Assembly (NCBI RefSeq): GCF_947258575.1 | Contig: NZ_CAMYIV010000004.1 | Location: forward strand, 62,001-126,000 | Length of the DNA: 64,000 bases | Direction: 5' to 3' | DNA from: an uncultured Alcanivorax sp. | GTDB taxonomy: Bacteria; Pseudomonadota; Gammaproteobacteria; Pseudomonadales; Alcanivoracaceae | Part shown: piece by piece, positions 1 to 9,334 of the stretch | Numbering within the stretch: the first letter of the stretch is position 1 | How the letters are laid out: each line of letters starts with the position of its first letter | Notes under the pieces: model-generated | Databases searched by the model: none | Told to the model about the DNA's origin: nothing | What the model saw: only the letters and a program-made list of their open reading frames with translations | Made by a program: the position numbers and the translations under genes

Positions 1-1092
1 CTGGATGAAGAGGGCATCGAGGTAGGCAATGCCGGCCGCGATCAGCTTGCGGATTTTGTCCGGACCGCAGCAGGGCAGCATATCGCGCTTAACCGGGTGC
101 CCCTGTCCACCCAGGATCTTAATCAGCTGGTCCGCGATACGCTGGACGAGGTTACCGGCTATGGCCCACTGGAGCCGTTGCTGGCAGACCCTCGGATCAA
201 CGATATTCTGGTGAATGGTCCTGACAGCGTCTTCATTGAGGTGGCCGGGGTGCTGCAAAAGGCATCGGTGCGGTTCATCAATGATGATCATGTGGTGCGG
301 GTGATTCGTCGCATGCTGGCTCCCCTGGGGCGCCGGCTGGATGAATCCAGTCCCATGGTGGATGCCCGTCTGCCGGATGGTTCCCGTGTCAATGCGATTA
401 TTCCACCGCTGGCCCTTGATGGCCCCAGTATCAGTATCCGCAAATTTACCGGTAACCACCTGAGTGCCCAGGAGCTGATTGACAGCGGTTCCCTGACCGA
501 GGCGTGCCTGGACACTATGGTCAAGGCAGTGGAGTCGCAGCGAAATATCATCATCAGTGGTGGTACCGGTACCGGTAAGACCACCATGCTGAACTTGATC
601 AGCCAGTACATTCCTCGTCAGGAGCGTATTCTCACCATTGAGGATTCTGCCGAACTGGTGCTTAACCATCCCCATGTGGTTCGTCTGGAAACCCGCCCGG
701 CCAATACCGAAGGCAAGGGTAGAATCAGTGCCAGGGAGTTGGTCATCAACGCCCTGCGGATGCGCCCTGACCGGATTATTCTTGGCGAGGTGCGTTCCAA
801 CGAAATCATCGAATTGCTCCAGGCCATGAACACCGGCCATGACGGCTCCATGAGTACCATTCATGCCAATAGCACCCGCGATGCCCTGGTGCGAATCGAA
901 ACCCTGCTGGCGGTAAGTGGTTATGAAGCCAGCGAAACCGCCATCGGCCGACTGATCGGCTCGGCGCTGGATATCATCATTCAGCTGGAAAGGCTGCCCG
1001 ATGGCCGCCGCCGAGTCAGTGAGGTGGTGGCGCTGACACCCACGGAAAATGACCTCTACCACATGGATTACCTGTACAGGAGTCAGGAATGA
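1..1092 (+). CDS. tadA: TadA/CpaF-type secretion ATPase, 5' end cut off
   Basis: Hexameric cytoplasmic ATPase that powers assembly of Flp (Tad) pili. The reading frame is open from the first base, so 364 codons are visible and the N-terminus lies outside the window. An in-frame ATG at 97 is internal: the upstream codons already read as TadA sequence (the [10 protein letters not shown] region). Visible motifs are Walker [10 protein letters not shown], the Asp-box segment [10 protein letters not shown], Walker B-like RIILGEV and the His-box [11 protein letters not shown], in the order usual for type II/IV secretion ATPases. The stop overlaps the tadB start (ATGA), so the two are translationally coupled. 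Confidence 0.95.
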   Translation: MDEEGIEVGNAGRDQLADFVRTAAGQHIALNRVPLSTQDLNQLVRDTLDEVTGYGPLEPLLADPRINDILVNGPDSVFIEVAGVLQKASVRFINDDHVVRVIRRMLAPLGRRLDESSPMVDARLPDGSRVNAIIPPLALDGPSISIRKFTGNHLSAQELIDSGSLTEACLDTMVKAVESQRNIIISGGTGTGKTTMLNLISQYIPRQERILTIEDSAELVLNHPHVVRLETRPANTEGKGRISARELVINALRMRPDRIILGEVRSNEIIELLQAMNTGHDGSMSTIHANSTRDALVRIETLLAVSGYEASETAIGRLIGSALDIIIQLERLPDGRRRVSEVVALTPTENDLYHMDYLYRSQE

Positions 1093-2009
1093 GTGCGGTG
1101 GAGTTGCTCGGCATGGCACAGATGCTCGGCATTATTGCCGTGCTGACCGTGCTGATGCAGCTCGTCTGGTTCCGCTACCGGCAACGTAGCCTGCTCACCG
1201 AGCGGGTACGCCAGCGTTTGCAGCAGCGTACGGAAATTGGCAGTGAGTCCGGGCAGGTGCGGGTAGTGGCCGGGCCGTTGGAGCGGCTGTTGCTGCGTGC
1301 GGATATCCGCCTGTCCAGAGTGCAGTTGTCATTGCTCGGTATCGTTATCTTCCTGATCGTGGTGCTGGTTATGGCATCGTCGGGTTTCATTGCGGCTGCC
1401 GTGGTAATGGCGTTGCTGGCAGCAAGTCTGTGGATGTACTGGCGGTTTCGCTTCCAGCAACAACGGCGCATGATTTTTGAATCACTGCCCGGAATCATGG
1501 AATCCACCTTGCGCTATATGAGCGCGGGTCGGTCTCTGGAGGCATCCCTACTGGAATCCTTTCAGGATGCGCCGCCCGTGTTTGCGCCGTTGACCTTCCG
1601 GTTGCGCAGTGCCATTGAATCCGGACGGGATTACACCGGCCTGTTTGAAGATTTTTCCCGGCTTTATCAGGTGTCGTCCCTGGTGCTGGTTTCCATTGCC
1701 TTGCGCACTTCTGCCCGGTTTGGTTCCTCCATTCGGCCGGTTCTGGAGCAGGTTGCCGGCTCGCTGCGCTCTCAACAGGAGCTGCGCCGGGAGTTTCTTG
1801 CTTCCACCGCAGAGACCCGTTTTACCGCCGGCGCTTTTACCCTGCTGCCGTTGGGTATGGCCGCGTACATGATGTTGATCAATGAGAAGTATGCCGAGGT
1901 TCTGCTGAACACGGATACCGGCCACACCATGCTGCTGATCGCCGGTATCTTGCAGGGTCTGGGTGTCCTCGTGATCTGGCGGATGATCCAGGGGGTGGGC
2001 CGTGAATAA
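1089..2009 (+). CDS. tadB: TadB, inner-membrane platform protein of the Flp pilus
   Basis: A 306-residue integral membrane protein of the T2SSF family. It pairs with TadC as the inner-membrane platform on which TadA acts. There is an N-terminal hydrophobic helix (about residues 8-25), a pair of helices near 75-120, a cytoplasmic T2SSF domain containing ESLPGIMESTLRYMSAGRS, and two C-terminal helices. It overlaps tadA by 4 bp and tadC by 8 bp. Family length and order match other tad loci. Confidence 0.92.
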   Translation: MSAVELLGMAQMLGIIAVLTVLMQLVWFRYRQRSLLTERVRQRLQQRTEIGSESGQVRVVAGPLERLLLRADIRLSRVQLSLLGIVIFLIVVLVMASSGFIAAAVVMALLAASLWMYWRFRFQQQRRMIFESLPGIMESTLRYMSAGRSLEASLLESFQDAPPVFAPLTFRLRSAIESGRDYTGLFEDFSRLYQVSSLVLVSIALRTSARFGSSIRPVLEQVAGSLRSQQELRREFLASTAETRFTAGAFTLLPLGMAAYMMLINEKYAEVLLNTDTGHTMLLIAGILQGLGVLVIWRMIQGVGRE

Positions 2010-2871
2010 TGTGTTGCTGATAATCGCCATTCTTCTGTCCGCGTTGTCCTTGTGGCTGGTATACAAGACTCGGGACTGGGCGCTTCGCGCGCGTGTCAGT
2101 CAGCGTTTGCAGGATAGCGGCAGTCATCGGGACGATGAGGATCGGGGGTTCTGGCTCTGGAAGCTTTCCAGTGCATTGACGGATTCCTCTGTCGCTTCCG
2201 GCGATTATCAGGAGATTCGCCAGGCGCTGGCAGGCATGGGCAAGAGCCGCGAACAATCCCAGGTTATCTATCTGCTGTCCTGCTGGCTGCTGCCGGGCCT
2301 GGTGGCGTTGGTGGGGTTTCTGGTTTTTGGTTTGCTGGGTGGTCTGCTGGCGTCGGCTCTAGGGTTTATTGTGCCGCGGCGGACGATTCGTGGCATGGGT
2401 GCTCAGGCCGAGTTGCGGCAGAACCTGGAAGCCGTTGAGCTTTGTCACATGACGCGAATGCTGATGGAGGCGGGGCTCTCGCTGGAACGAGTGCTGCGCA
2501 TCATCGGCCGCCAGGGTCGACCACTTCTACCCATTCTCATTATGCGGATAGATCGCTTTAACCGGCTGATGAAGTCTGGTGCGGAGCGCACACAGGCGCT
2601 GGATGAATTGGGTGAGAACAAGCGTATTCCAGTGTTGCGTAGCTATGTGGTGCTGATGAAGCAAAGCAGCCAACTGGGTGCGGGTGTCTCAGCGAGCCTG
2701 GATCAGATTATTGAAGAAGCCCAGAACGTGGAACGTAGCCGCATCCGGGAGGAAACTAACCGGATTGGCGCCAAGATGACGGTGGTAATGATGGCGTTCA
2801 TGCTGCCAGCACTGTTCATCTTGATCGGCGGACCGGCGGTGATTTCCATCGCCGATGCATTGGCACGATAA
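2002..2871 (+). CDS. tadC: TadC, inner-membrane platform protein of the Flp pilus
   Basis: A 289-residue T2SSF-domain membrane protein, partner of TadB. The start is a GTG that overlaps the end of tadB by 8 bp; the protein begins with a hydrophobic helix. Helices near residues 92-125 precede the cytoplasmic domain (CHMTRMLMEAGLSLERVLR), and a last helix closes the C-terminus (MMAFMLPALFILIGGPAV). The stop is followed 15 bp later by tadD, so it sits inside one operon. Confidence 0.92.
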   Translation: MNNVLLIIAILLSALSLWLVYKTRDWALRARVSQRLQDSGSHRDDEDRGFWLWKLSSALTDSSVASGDYQEIRQALAGMGKSREQSQVIYLLSCWLLPGLVALVGFLVFGLLGGLLASALGFIVPRRTIRGMGAQAELRQNLEAVELCHMTRMLMEAGLSLERVLRIIGRQGRPLLPILIMRIDRFNRLMKSGAERTQALDELGENKRIPVLRSYVVLMKQSSQLGAGVSASLDQIIEEAQNVERSRIREETNRIGAKMTVVMMAFMLPALFILIGGPAVISIADALAR

Positions 2872-2886
2872 CAAGGGAGTAACAAC

Positions 2887-3558
2887 ATGCGTGGCATGGT
2901 TTGGGGAGCACTGGTATTGCTGGCGGGTTGTGCCCACCAGTCAGTGCCGGAGTCGGCCCCCGGCACAGTGGATGTATCAGCAATTGCCTGCAAGGACGCA
3001 TTGCAGCCAGAGCAGCGTGTGGATCTGGAAATGGTCGATACCCTGATGGCCAAGGGGCGCAATTATGCGGCTCTTGCTCAGCTGGAAAGCAAGCCCATGA
3101 GCGCCATTGACCACTGGTTGCGATACGGCCAGTTGCTGGCGGCCTCCGGCAAGCTTGATGAGGCCGAACAGGTATACCGGACCTTGGCCAACCGCTGTGA
3201 TGATGGGCGCAGCCGCCATGGGCTAGGTATGGTGCTGCTAAAGCGTCATGAGGTGATGGCGGCACTGTCCCATCTGGAGCGTGCACGAAGCCTTGCGCCC
3301 GCCACCTCACAGGTGCGTAATGATTATGGCTATGCGTTGATGCTGGTTGGGCGTTATGAAGATGCCGCCTTCGAGTTGCGTACCGCCCTGGAACTGGCGA
3401 ATGGCAAGGGACCGGTTCGTCAGAATCTGGCAGTAGCCTATCTGATGACCGATGACCGTGAGGGGCTGCAAGCGTTACAGTCCAATTATGGGTTCTCGGA
3501 GGATGAAATCGCCTATGCCGAGAAGCTCAGTGAACAGTTCGGGAGGACCCGACAATGA
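2887..3558 (+). CDS. tadD: TadD-like TPR lipoprotein
   Basis: A 223-residue protein with a lipoprotein signal (VLLAGC lipobox, Cys about residue 17) and tetratricopeptide repeats, clearest at about residues 100-185 (NDYGYALMLVGRYEDAAFEL, then QNLAVAYLM). TadD lipoproteins are thought to help assemble the outer-membrane secretin of the Tad system. It lies 15 bp after tadC behind an AAGGGAG ribosome site and overlaps the next gene by 4 bp. The TPR assignment is clear; the precise TadD role is inferred from position. Confidence 0.85.
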   Translation: MRGMVWGALVLLAGCAHQSVPESAPGTVDVSAIACKDALQPEQRVDLEMVDTLMAKGRNYAALAQLESKPMSAIDHWLRYGQLLAASGKLDEAEQVYRTLANRCDDGRSRHGLGMVLLKRHEVMAALSHLERARSLAPATSQVRNDYGYALMLVGRYEDAAFELRTALELANGKGPVRQNLAVAYLMTDDREGLQALQSNYGFSEDEIAYAEKLSEQFGRTRQ

Positions 3559-3827
3559 AAAAACTGGCCTTGATACTCGTGTTGCCTGGAGCGGTTCTGG
3601 CGGCGGAACCGCAGCAAACCTATAGCTTTGGTGTTTCCGGGCAGGTCGTCAGCAATGAATCCGAGACAGTGACTGACTGGTTGCTCAACCAGCAGCGCGA
3701 TTCTCGCCCGGCAGGGCAGAGCGAGCTGGCTGCGCCGCTTTATGTGGATACCCAGCGCCGACTGGCAGACTCCTTCCGTACCGCGATTCCGGAAAGCTTC
3801 GGTGAACAGACCCGAGACGACAATTAA
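3555..3827 (+). CDS. Small exported DUF3613-like protein of the tad operon
   Basis: A 90-residue protein with a cleavable signal peptide (MKKLALILVLPGAVLAA). The mature part, with VTDWLLNQQRDSRPAG and a later RRLADSFRTAIPESF, fits the DUF3613 pattern (a 'LL..Q' segment, then 'Y..RL.DSF...IPE'). That family is found at the end of tad operons in Pseudomonas and Burkholderia relatives. The function is unknown. It overlaps tadD by 4 bp and the next gene by 26 bp, so it is very probably co-translated with the pilus genes. Confidence 0.7.
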   Translation: MKKLALILVLPGAVLAAEPQQTYSFGVSGQVVSNESETVTDWLLNQQRDSRPAGQSELAAPLYVDTQRRLADSFRTAIPESFGEQTRDDN

Positions 3828-5607
3828 CCGTCTCCGGCAACGCGGGGCCTTGTCAGTCATTACCCCGCTGTTGCTGTTGATCGTCATTACCCTCACGGTC
3901 ATGGCGCTGGATGGTGCGCGCCTTTACAGTTTGCGCAGTGATATGCAGGCTCAAGTGAATGTGGCGGCCCAGGCTGCAGCAGGAGAGGCTCAGGCCTGTG
4001 GTGGGCAAGCACCCAGCACTGCCCTTGTCCAGCAGCGCGCATTGGCGGCGGCAGCCGCCCAGGGCTTTCAGGGTGCTGCTGAAGAGCTGGAAGTGCAGCT
4101 CGGTGTGATTGATGATACCGATAATGATGGTGTGGTGGCTTTCGCTCCCGTCAATATTATCGAACAAAGTAATGCGGTGCTGGTGAGCTATACCCGCACA
4201 GAACCGATTTCCATGCTGTTGCCGCAATCGGTGTTCGGGGGCATTGATATTTCCGTCAATGCTGCTGTGCGCAAGGAGGTGGTGGCAACCGTCAGTGCGG
4301 CTGGCAGCACTGCAGGCGTGGGCGGTGATGCCACCTTGCTGGGCAGTTTGCTAGGCGTTGTTCTCAATCAGCCGGGGTTCAGTCTTGATCCGACTGACCT
4401 CAACAGCCTAGAAAATACCACCGTGCAATTAGGCGATTTGTTGACAGCAGTCGGTGTTGATGACCTGGTGGATCTCCTGGCGCTTGATGCGTCCGAATTA
4501 GCGGCGGCCATTGGTGATGTTGGAGACGTTACGGCGCCGGTTGCCGATCTATTGGATGATATTGTAACGGCCCAAGGAATCGATACTGTCAAAGTGGGAG
4601 ACATTATCAATGTGGTGGAAAATGCCTCTGTTCCTGCTTCCAGTGAGTTTCCTGTCTATGATCTAGTCATCAGCCTGGTGCTCAATCTGGCTGAGCAGCA
4701 GCAGGCTGGAGCCGGCGGCCTGCTGTCGTTGCCGCTAACTATCAACAACCTGTCTGTCCCGCTTATCGCCAATATTAATTCGGTGGACCTTGGCTTGAAC
4801 GTGGGTGAGCCACCGACTGTAGCTGTCGGTCCTGCTCGTCAGGACGCGGATGGGGAATGGGTCACCCGTTTTTATGCGCCGGATGTGACGTTGCAGTTAT
4901 CCGCACAGGTAGAATTGTTGCCGATAAGCCTGGGTCCCCTGCTGACATTTTCTCTTGCGGATTTAACGGTCCCTCTGGCCGTCAATGCAGGCGGCGGCGA
5001 AGGCCAATTAATTTCCGCTGATTGCGCTAGAGGGCGCTCAAACTCGGTGGAGTTTGGCGTTAATCTTGAGCGGGAAGTGGCTCGTATTGTAACCGGGCGG
5101 TTGGGGCCGGGGGGCGAGTTACTGCCAGAGCGATTGGAAGCAAATGTTGGTAGATTGTCGCTGTTGTCTGGGCTGCTTCCCCCCATCGAAGGCATACTTT
5201 ATCTGAACGCGGAAGTGGAGGGGGAGGTTCCCGGTGTTGAAGAAACGGTGTTCATGGACCCTCGCTATAATTTGTATTGTGATCCAATTGAAGGATGCGA
5301 TCAGTCACAACACAACGATCTGGGTGATGGGTTGTCTGGTCTGGATCTGGATATAACGGTTCATGAGGCTTCGCTTCTCAGGAGCAATTTTGGCTTGATT
5401 AACCTGACGCCGCTATTGACCCCTATTGTGGATCCGGTGCTTGTGCTTTTGAATGATGTCATATCAAGCCTCGCGGAGGCTGTTATCAATCCTTTGCTAC
5501 GAACCCTGGGTGTTGGGCTGGGGGGTATTAGCGTTAATGTCAGTGCGGCCAACCAGGATGGTATCCAACTGATCGAGAATATTGCGGTTGAGCAGCCGGA
5601 TCAGTGA
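3802..5607 (+). CDS. TadG-like pilus assembly membrane protein
   Basis: A 601-residue protein with a short basic N-terminus, RGALSVITPLLLLIVITLTVMALDGARL (a TadE/TadG-type membrane anchor with the conserved Asp), and a long exported domain. I prefer the GTG at 3802 over an ATG at 3742, which would overlap the previous gene by 86 bp and add residues absent from this anchor type. The exported part is very rich in Leu, Val, Asp and Asn, with repeated LGDLL/LLDDIV-like segments and a short Cys-containing stretch (YCDPIEGCDQS). TadG-like proteins are minor pilus-assembly factors or adhesins. Codons from about 4330 onward look more AT-rich than those of the tad genes upstream. Confidence 0.75.
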   Translation: MNRPETTINRLRQRGALSVITPLLLLIVITLTVMALDGARLYSLRSDMQAQVNVAAQAAAGEAQACGGQAPSTALVQQRALAAAAAQGFQGAAEELEVQLGVIDDTDNDGVVAFAPVNIIEQSNAVLVSYTRTEPISMLLPQSVFGGIDISVNAAVRKEVVATVSAAGSTAGVGGDATLLGSLLGVVLNQPGFSLDPTDLNSLENTTVQLGDLLTAVGVDDLVDLLALDASELAAAIGDVGDVTAPVADLLDDIVTAQGIDTVKVGDIINVVENASVPASSEFPVYDLVISLVLNLAEQQQAGAGGLLSLPLTINNLSVPLIANINSVDLGLNVGEPPTVAVGPARQDADGEWVTRFYAPDVTLQLSAQVELLPISLGPLLTFSLADLTVPLAVNAGGGEGQLISADCARGRSNSVEFGVNLEREVARIVTGRLGPGGELLPERLEANVGRLSLLSGLLPPIEGILYLNAEVEGEVPGVEETVFMDPRYNLYCDPIEGCDQSQHNDLGDGLSGLDLDITVHEASLLRSNFGLINLTPLLTPIVDPVLVLLNDVISSLAEAVINPLLRTLGVGLGGISVNVSAANQDGIQLIENIAVEQPDQ

Positions 5608-5744
5608 TGGCCCTTTCGGTCGCTCTTTTAGGAAACGGCTAATCAGAGGTGATGTTGGCACTGGAGTACTCTGCCTATTCGCGCCCTCTCCTCTGCTTCA
5701 GCCTGGATATTGAGTTTCGTGTTCTTCGAAGACTGCCAACCTGG

Positions 5745-5787
5745 CACCACAAAAAAAGGCCGCAAAAATGCGGCCTTTTTTGTGGTG
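5745..5787. terminator. Bidirectional terminator between tad operon and desaturase
   Basis: Inverted repeat with a GGCCGCA/TGCGGCC core, an A7 tract on the left, a T6 tract on the right and outer CACCAC/GTGGTG arms. It lies between convergent genes and suits termination in both directions. Confidence 0.9.
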
Positions 5788-5802
5788 CTCGACAACTGAA
5801 AA

Positions 5803-6996
5803 TCAGTGCGACACAGTCGCTGGCCGATAGCGAGTCAGCTGGTCGGCAAACTCCTGCAGGGCCGCAATGCCTGACTCTCGGGCATCGTGATACCACTGCT
5901 CCAGAGCTTCTACCATCTCCGAAGAATTACGGCTGGTCTGGGTCCAGATGTCCTGCAGGCGTAAACGGAACTGGTAGATGGCATCCAGGGTTTCGTTGCT
6001 TTCCGTCAGCTTCTGCAGCCGCTTTTTCTGGCCGGGCTTGATCAGGCTGATGTCGCGATGAAACAGGGCGTGGGCACGGGCATACAAGTCGCGGGTAGCG
6101 TCGCAAGCGCGGGACTGTTCCTGTTTGAAAACTGGCACGATGACAGTCTTGCGATAGGTAGCCATTACCTGAAAGCGATGCTGCATGATGCCGCGAAGTG
6201 CATCCAGGTCCACTTTGCTGGCGCTTTTCTCGAAGGCCGGTTTGGGGGCGACTTTTTTCACCTTGGCCATACCCAGCATTTCAAACAGACGAATCCAGGC
6301 CCAGCCCATATCGAACTCGAAGCGACGCACGGACAGTTTCGCGGAGTTCGGGTAGGTGTGGTGATTGTTGTGCAGCTCTTCACCGCCGATCAGGATGCCC
6401 CAGGGCGAAATATTGCGGGAAGCATCGGCGCACTCGAAGTTGCGATAGCCCCAGTAATGGCCGATGCCGTTGATGACACCGGCGGCGAACAGTGGAATCC
6501 ACATCATCTGAATCGCCCATACGGTGATGCCGGCGGCACCAAACAGCAGCAGGTCGATCACGGCCATGAGAGTCACGCCGCCCATGGGGAAACGGGAATA
6601 GATATTGCGCTCAACCCAGTCGTCCGGGCAGCCGGCGCCGTACTTTTTCAGGGTTTCCTGGTTTTCCGCTTCTTCACGATAAAGCTCGGCACCTTCGCTG
6701 AGGACCTTTTTGATGCCTTTGACCTGCGGGCTGTGCGGGTCGTCTTCGGTTTCGCATTTAGCATGGTGCTTGCGGTGGATGGCGGTCCACTCGAGAGTGT
6801 TCTGAGCGGTGGTCAGCCACAGCCAGAACCGGAAGAAATGTTTCAGCACCGGATGCAGTTCCAGGGCCCGGTGGGCGGAATAGCGGTGCAGGTATACGGT
6901 GACGCCGACAATGGTGATGTGGGTCATGGCCAGGGTGATCAGAATCAGGACACCCAGACTCGGGGCCAGCAGGCCGTTGCTCAGATAATTCAGCAT
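5803..6996 (-). CDS. Acyl-CoA delta-9-type fatty acid desaturase
   Basis: A 397-residue integral membrane diiron desaturase that introduces a double bond into saturated fatty acyl-CoA at the inner membrane. The three histidine boxes are visible: HRYSAH (HX4H), HRKHH (HXXHH) and HNNHH (HXXHH). They are set among hydrophobic segments such as GVLILITLAMTHITIVGVTV. The frame is open upstream to 7200, but the ATG at 6996 (MLNYLSNGLL) matches the usual N-terminus of the family; no strong ribosome site marks it. The last 110 residues are a charged C-terminal extension seen in Pseudomonas-type acyl-CoA desaturases. It stands alone, facing the tad operon. Confidence 0.88.
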   Translation of the reverse strand: MLNYLSNGLLAPSLGVLILITLAMTHITIVGVTVYLHRYSAHRALELHPVLKHFFRFWLWLTTAQNTLEWTAIHRKHHAKCETEDDPHSPQVKGIKKVLSEGAELYREEAENQETLKKYGAGCPDDWVERNIYSRFPMGGVTLMAVIDLLLFGAAGITVWAIQMMWIPLFAAGVINGIGHYWGYRNFECADASRNISPWGILIGGEELHNNHHTYPNSAKLSVRRFEFDMGWAWIRLFEMLGMAKVKKVAPKPAFEKSASKVDLDALRGIMQHRFQVMATYRKTVIVPVFKQEQSRACDATRDLYARAHALFHRDISLIKPGQKKRLQKLTESNETLDAIYQFRLRLQDIWTQTSRNSSEMVEALEQWYHDARESGIAALQEFADQLTRYRPATVSH

Positions 6997-7211
6997 GAAA
7001 GTCGCACAAGGTAAAAACGGAGCTCCTATTGTGCCCAGTCGGGATGACAGGAAGAAGGTGCCGGATGGGTCAAATTCGGACTTTCGGGCCAAGGGTTGGC
7101 CAGGGGCGGATGAACGGTAGGAAAAAGAGCGCCTGGACCTGACGCCTGACGCAGGACGTAAAAAAGCAAAACCCGGGTGATGCGGCCAGAGATCGCCCAA
7201 ACGGATTGGCG

Positions 7212-9191
7212 TCAGGTGGGAGAGCGTTCCAGCAAGAAATGCCCATATTGATCCACCGAGGCCTGCCAGCCCTGGGCCAGCCAGGTCGTTCCCACCGCTT
7301 CGCTGATCAATGCCGGGCCATGCAGGGTCTGGCCGGTGCCCAGGGCTTCACGGTCATAAACGGTCACCGGCTGGTTCACGCCGGGCAGTTGCGCGTGTCG
7401 GGTCGCCTTGCCGGTGCGCGCAGGCAAAGGCGGTTGGCGAGGCGGCGAGGTGGTGGCCAGGCTTTGCACCCGGATATTCACCTGTTGTACTGGCAGTGCG
7501 AGGCGGTGGCCGAAGCGCTGCTCGTGGGCAGCGTGGAACTGCTTTTCTCGCACTGCGGCGTCAATTTGCCATGGTATCTGTAATACGGATGATTGGCCCT
7601 GGTAACACATATCCACAAAGACCCGGTGCTGAATGTCGCGCTCAGGGACCCCTTCGTGAATCAGCTCTTCGTCGCCTTGCAGTTGCAGAGCAGCGATCAG
7701 GGATTGCAGTGCCTTGTCGTCACTGTCCTCGGGCAGCGCCTGCAGGTGTTCGCGTTTACGTGGCGCATACACCAGCCCCTCGGCAGAAAGGACGCCGGCA
7801 CGACGGGGGACAATGGCCCGGCGCATGCCCAGATTGTCTGCCAGGGCGCAGACGTGAAGGCCACCGGCACCGCCAAAACTGAGCAGGGCAAAATCCGCCG
7901 GGTCGAAGCCTTTCTGGATGGAAATCACCCGTAGTGCCTGGGTCATGTGTTCATTGGCCAGTGCCAATACCCCTTCGGCCGTTTCCTCCATGCCGAGCCC
8001 AAGCTGTGTTGCCAGCTGCTGCATGGCATTTTTCGCGGCGGCCACATCCAGTGACAGGGTCCCGCCCAGGGCGAAATCCGGTTGCAGACGGCCGAGCACT
8101 ACATTGGCGTCGGTGACTGTGACCCGGTCACCGCCACGGCCATAACAGGCTGGCCCCGGGTCGGCGCCAGCGGAATGCGGCCCCACGTGGAGTAGGCCCG
8201 CATCATCCACATAGGCCAGTGAGCCGCCACCGGCGCCGATGGTATGCATATCGACCATGGGAACCGCCACCGGATAGGGGCCAATGTGGCCCTGCTGGGT
8301 TAGCCTCAGGTCGCCGTCCAGCAGGGCAACGTCCGTGGAGGTGCCGCCCATGTCAAAGGTCATCAGTTGCGGTTGCTGGAGTTGCTCGCCCAGCCGCTTG
8401 GCGGCGGCAAGGCCGCCGGCAGGGCCGGACAGCAGCAGATTAACTGCCAGGTCGGCGGCCTGATCGGAGGCAATGGTGCCGCCGTGGGATTGCATGATGG
8501 CCAGTGGCGCGGGCGTCGTCGCCTGCTGCAGGCGTTGCAGATAGTCCGACACTTTCGGAGCCAGCCAGGCATTCAGCCAGGTGGCCATGCCACGCTCATA
8601 CTCTCCCCGTGTGGGCAAAATGGCGTGGGAAGCACTGACCGGCAGGCCGGCAGCCTCCAGGGCCTGGCGGATGCGCTGCTCATGGGCCGGATTCAGGTAG
8701 GAAAACAGCAGGCACAGGGCCACAGATTGCGGCTGGTGGGCAAGCACCTCCTCCACCAGTTTTGACAGCTCGGCGTCATTGAGTGGTGTTACTTCCTTGC
8801 CCTGGGCATCAAGTCGGCAAGGTGTTCCGGCAACGGGTAGGGTCTCCAGCACCGAGGGCGGTGGTGTCGGCGTCAGGTTGTACAGCTCTGCCCGGTTCTG
8901 CCGGCCGATGCGAAGAATATCCTCCAGCCCCTGGTTGGTGATCAGCACTGTGTGGGCGCCTTTGCCTTCCAGTGCCGCATTGGTAGCCACCGTAGTGCCG
9001 TGGATGATGGCCAGCTGGCCCGCACTCATGGCGTCCCCGAGCCCAAGCTCGCCTATGCCTTGCAGGATGGCCTGTTCGGGAGCTGAGGGCGTGGACAGTA
9101 CCTTGTGAATGCGCGGTTCGCCGTCCCCGAGCAGTACAAAATCGGTAAAAGTGCCGCCGGTGTCGACGCCGAGCCAGTAGGAAACGGACAT
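7212..9191 (-). CDS. Hydantoinase A / oxoprolinase-family protein
   Basis: A 659-residue protein of the HyuA/5-oxoprolinase A family. These are ATP-dependent amidohydrolases that open cyclic imides such as N-methylhydantoin or 5-oxoproline. The N-terminal Hydant_A_N region begins with the nucleotide motif GVDTGGTFTDFVL; a second phosphate-binding segment reads DMGGTSTDVALLDG (about residues 280-293). The metal/ATP region includes HTIGAGGGS. The usual partner HyuB is not adjacent: upstream is a repeat element and mutM, downstream the desaturase. Substrate cannot be told from sequence. Confidence 0.85.
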   Translation of the reverse strand: MSVSYWLGVDTGGTFTDFVLLGDGEPRIHKVLSTPSAPEQAILQGIGELGLGDAMSAGQLAIIHGTTVATNAALEGKGAHTVLITNQGLEDILRIGRQNRAELYNLTPTPPPSVLETLPVAGTPCRLDAQGKEVTPLNDAELSKLVEEVLAHQPQSVALCLLFSYLNPAHEQRIRQALEAAGLPVSASHAILPTRGEYERGMATWLNAWLAPKVSDYLQRLQQATTPAPLAIMQSHGGTIASDQAADLAVNLLLSGPAGGLAAAKRLGEQLQQPQLMTFDMGGTSTDVALLDGDLRLTQQGHIGPYPVAVPMVDMHTIGAGGGSLAYVDDAGLLHVGPHSAGADPGPACYGRGGDRVTVTDANVVLGRLQPDFALGGTLSLDVAAAKNAMQQLATQLGLGMEETAEGVLALANEHMTQALRVISIQKGFDPADFALLSFGGAGGLHVCALADNLGMRRAIVPRRAGVLSAEGLVYAPRKREHLQALPEDSDDKALQSLIAALQLQGDEELIHEGVPERDIQHRVFVDMCYQGQSSVLQIPWQIDAAVREKQFHAAHEQRFGHRLALPVQQVNIRVQSLATTSPPRQPPLPARTGKATRHAQLPGVNQPVTVYDREALGTGQTLHGPALISEAVGTTWLAQGWQASVDQYGHFLLERSPT

Positions 9192-9193
9192 AG

Positions 9194-9334
9194 CAGTGAA
9201 CAGTGAACAGTGAACAGTGAAAAGTTAACAGCGAAAAACAGGGCGTATCTGTTGGCCCCGGTGGTGCTACCATACCCGAAGCGGGTGAATTTTAACTATT
9301 CACTGTTAACTATTAACCATTCACTGCTTTTTTC
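9194..9334. repeat. Dispersed repeat family A, copy 1
   Basis: The gap between the hydantoinase start and mutM is almost wholly repeat. Four tandem copies of CAGTGAA run from 9194 to 9221. A 29-bp core at 9265-9293 follows, and a right arm of TTAACTATTCACTG-like units fills 9292-9330. The arms are degenerate inverted copies of each other. The core recurs inverted at 13381-13409 with two mismatches. Confidence 0.85.

Noticed and set aside
6058-7014. A 318-codon plus-strand frame opposite the desaturase
   Set aside because: It mirrors the desaturase, whose three histidine boxes are intact.
7212-9191. A hydantoinase A/B operon
   Set aside because: Only the A-type subunit is present; no HyuB-like gene lies next to it.
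9194-9221. Four tandem CAGTGAA units as a CRISPR or VNTR array
   Set aside because: Units are 7 bp with no spacers; they are part of the dispersed repeat A.
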